Assembly (NCBI GenBank): GCA_028803175.1
Contig: JARBCG010000093.1
Coordinates: 1 to 8,323 of the forward strand
Origin: Wolbachia sp.
GTDB lineage: Bacteria > Pseudomonadota > Alphaproteobacteria > Rickettsiales > Anaplasmataceae
Length of the DNA stretch: 8,323 nt
Direction: 5' to 3'
The notes under the pieces are model-generated. The model was not told the origin of the DNA and did no database searches. It was given only the letters and a program-made list of their open reading frames with translations. The translations under genes and the position numbers were made by a program. Positions within the stretch are counted from its first letter, which is position 1. Each line of letters starts with the position of its first letter. This document shows positions 7,429 through 8,323 of this stretch, one piece after another.

Positions 7429-7883
7429 TGGAGGGAAAACATGTAGATAGAAAGTGGCGAACGAAAAGAAGCACAGCAAGATTTTTTGCTATACAAGTTG
7501 CTTATTCAAATATTTTCGTAGATTACAGCAAAAATCCTTTTGAGTTAAGTAATTATATAAATAAGTTAATGGATGTATTCGAATGTAATAAATTTGACCA
7601 TCAGTTCTTAAATGAGTTGTCAAGTAAAGTCATTGATAATAGTGAAGAATACGATAGAATAATAGAATCTTACTTACATCCAAGCTGGTCTCTCTCAAGA
7701 TTAAATCTTGTAAGTTTATCTATTTTGCGTGTTGCAGTATGCGAGTTAGTTAATTGTGATACGCCAGTTCCAGTCGTTATCAATGAATATACTAATATTG
7801 CATCTGAACTACTTGATAAACCAAGTGAGATTGGTTTTATTAATGGATTGCTGGATAAGGTAAAGTTGGGTAAAAATCCTTAG
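7428..7883 (+). CDS. nusB: Transcription antitermination factor NusB
   Basis: RNA-binding factor that, with NusE (ribosomal protein S10), recognises boxA in rRNA leaders and supports antitermination and rRNA maturation. The 151 residues are near the usual 140-160. The Arg/Lys-rich N-terminus (RKWRTKRSTARFFAIQVAYS) is the usual RNA-contact helix. The C-terminal half has the family signature LNLVSLSILRVAVCEL, then PVPVVINEYTNIASELLDKP and GFINGLLDKVK. The middle (about residues 30-80) is divergent, as expected for the family. The start overlaps the ribH stop by one base (TAATG), with AAGG four bases upstream, so translational coupling is likely. The yidC-ribH-nusB unit appears to end here. A GAAGC/GCTTTTC imperfect stem after the stop is too weak to call a terminator. 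Confidence 0.93.
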   Translation: MEGKHVDRKWRTKRSTARFFAIQVAYSNIFVDYSKNPFELSNYINKLMDVFECNKFDHQFLNELSSKVIDNSEEYDRIIESYLHPSWSLSRLNLVSLSILRVAVCELVNCDTPVPVVINEYTNIASELLDKPSEIGFINGLLDKVKLGKNP

Positions 7884-7977
7884 AAGCTGCTTTTCTTTAT
7901 TAATGTGCATATAAGTTAAAAATTAACATTTATCTTAAAATAATATACGCTTATGATGAGGTTTATTATTAAGATTT

Positions 7978-8199
7978 ATGGACAGATCTTTGACTAAAAA
8001 CGAAGAACTAAATTATTTATTACAGGAAGCTGAAGAAAATCTTATTGCTCAATCAGGTATAAATGAACAATTTATTGTAGCTTTACAACCAGCAATTCAT
8101 CGTTATCTAGATTGTTTTAAATTTGTGTATCAAGTAGTTCCAGATAAACAAAGGGATGAATGTATTTTAGATATTCTTTATACGCCAACTATAGATTAA
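7978..8199 (+). CDS. Hypothetical small protein, 73 residues
   Basis: Unrecognised small, mainly acidic protein, probably helical, with no membrane segment or signal peptide. The N-terminal half (LTKNEELNYLLQEAEENLIA) has a heptad-like pattern that could form a short coiled coil, followed by FIVALQPAIHRYLDCFKFVY and a Cys near the end. The ATG at 7978 is the only plausible start, since an in-frame TGA lies at 7957. GAGG is rather far upstream (about 16 bases). A TTAACA/TATACG pair at 7923-7949 has 15-base spacing and is only a weak promoter candidate. Its stop abuts the end of the IS982 relic on the other strand, so the last residues (YTPTID) might come from the IS end. Function unknown. Confidence 0.5.
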   Translation: MDRSLTKNEELNYLLQEAEENLIAQSGINEQFIVALQPAIHRYLDCFKFVYQVVPDKQRDECILDILYTPTID

Positions 8200-8323
8200 C
8201 CAACAAAGCAGACAGAGGAGATTCTGGGCTTTTTACCCTTTAAACAATATGATTGGTGATCTATAACGAGAATATTAAATTTTAAACTTATTTTTTAAAT
8301 AATCAAAAACTGTCTCAATAATA
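8196..8323 (-). mobile_element. IS982-family transposase C-terminal relic, runs off right edge
   Basis: Read on the minus strand from the window edge, the sequence gives IETVFDYLKNKFKI, a stop (TAA), then YSRYRSPIILF. This matches the IS982 C-terminal block of the form IIET..D.LKN..qIEHsRHRS, with the Glu of the usual IEHSRHRS replaced by a stop. After a shift and apparent deletion it continues KKPRISSVCFVG and stops at 8196-8198. The remainder of the element lies outside the window. It has the same orientation as the relic at 1-353. The family name rests on motif memory; the stop shows that this part is inactive. Confidence 0.5.

Noticed and set aside
7275..7496. Minus-strand open frame across ribH and nusB
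   Set aside because: It is antisense to two strong, overlapping genes and has no recognisable motif.
7884..7977. Terminator after nusB
   Set aside because: The AGAAGC/GCTTTTCT pairing is imperfect and short, without a proper T-run.
1..8323. CRISPR array, tRNA, rRNA or toxin-antitoxin module
   Set aside because: No regularly spaced repeats, cloverleaf or rRNA-like sequence, or paired small genes with recognisable motifs were seen on either strand.

Overview
The window comes from a very AT-rich, reductively evolved alphaproteobacterial genome of the Rickettsiales. The best match is a Wolbachia endosymbiont. This rests on the overall look of the cytochrome b/c1, YidC, RibH and NusB proteins, a decayed ankyrin-type gene ending in a paired-membrane-helix tail, and IS982-type transposase relics. 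The genus call is recognition from memory, not a database result.

Left part (1-1890) is a decay zone. On the minus strand, positions 1-353 hold a degraded IS982-family transposase that runs off the left edge. Immediately upstream of it (430-645, also minus) lies the first ~70 codons of uvrB, with a GTG start, a Shine-Dalgarno sequence and a frameshift inside the Walker A motif. The layout suggests an IS982 copy landed in uvrB. On the plus strand, about 862-1694 is a multiply frameshifted ankyrin-repeat-like gene ending in two hydrophobic helices. A further open segment follows up to 1890.

Middle part (1893-5165). The minus strand carries petB-petC (cytochrome b and cytochrome c1 of the bc1 complex), both intact. 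The Rieske subunit gene that often precedes them is not visible here. The plus strand at 4056-4583 holds an unrecognised ~175-codon gene split by two in-frame stops with no frameshift. A minus-strand retropepsin-like aspartic protease (4662-5165) follows, with an intact DTGA motif but Glu in place of the usual Gly in its second conserved motif.

Right part (5298-8323). A compact plus-strand operon encodes YidC (membrane insertase), RibH (lumazine synthase) and NusB (antitermination factor), linked by overlaps of 23 and 1 bases. A 73-codon unknown small gene follows. The window ends in the C-terminal part of a second IS982 relic, again on the minus strand, so the block is flanked by two same-orientation IS982 relics.

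The working genes are housekeeping: respiration, membrane biogenesis, riboflavin synthesis and transcription. The accessory content is mostly pseudogenes and transposon debris. I did not find convincing evidence of a new multi-gene system. The items most worth a second look are the two-stop gene, the altered aspartic protease and the uvrB/IS982 junction.
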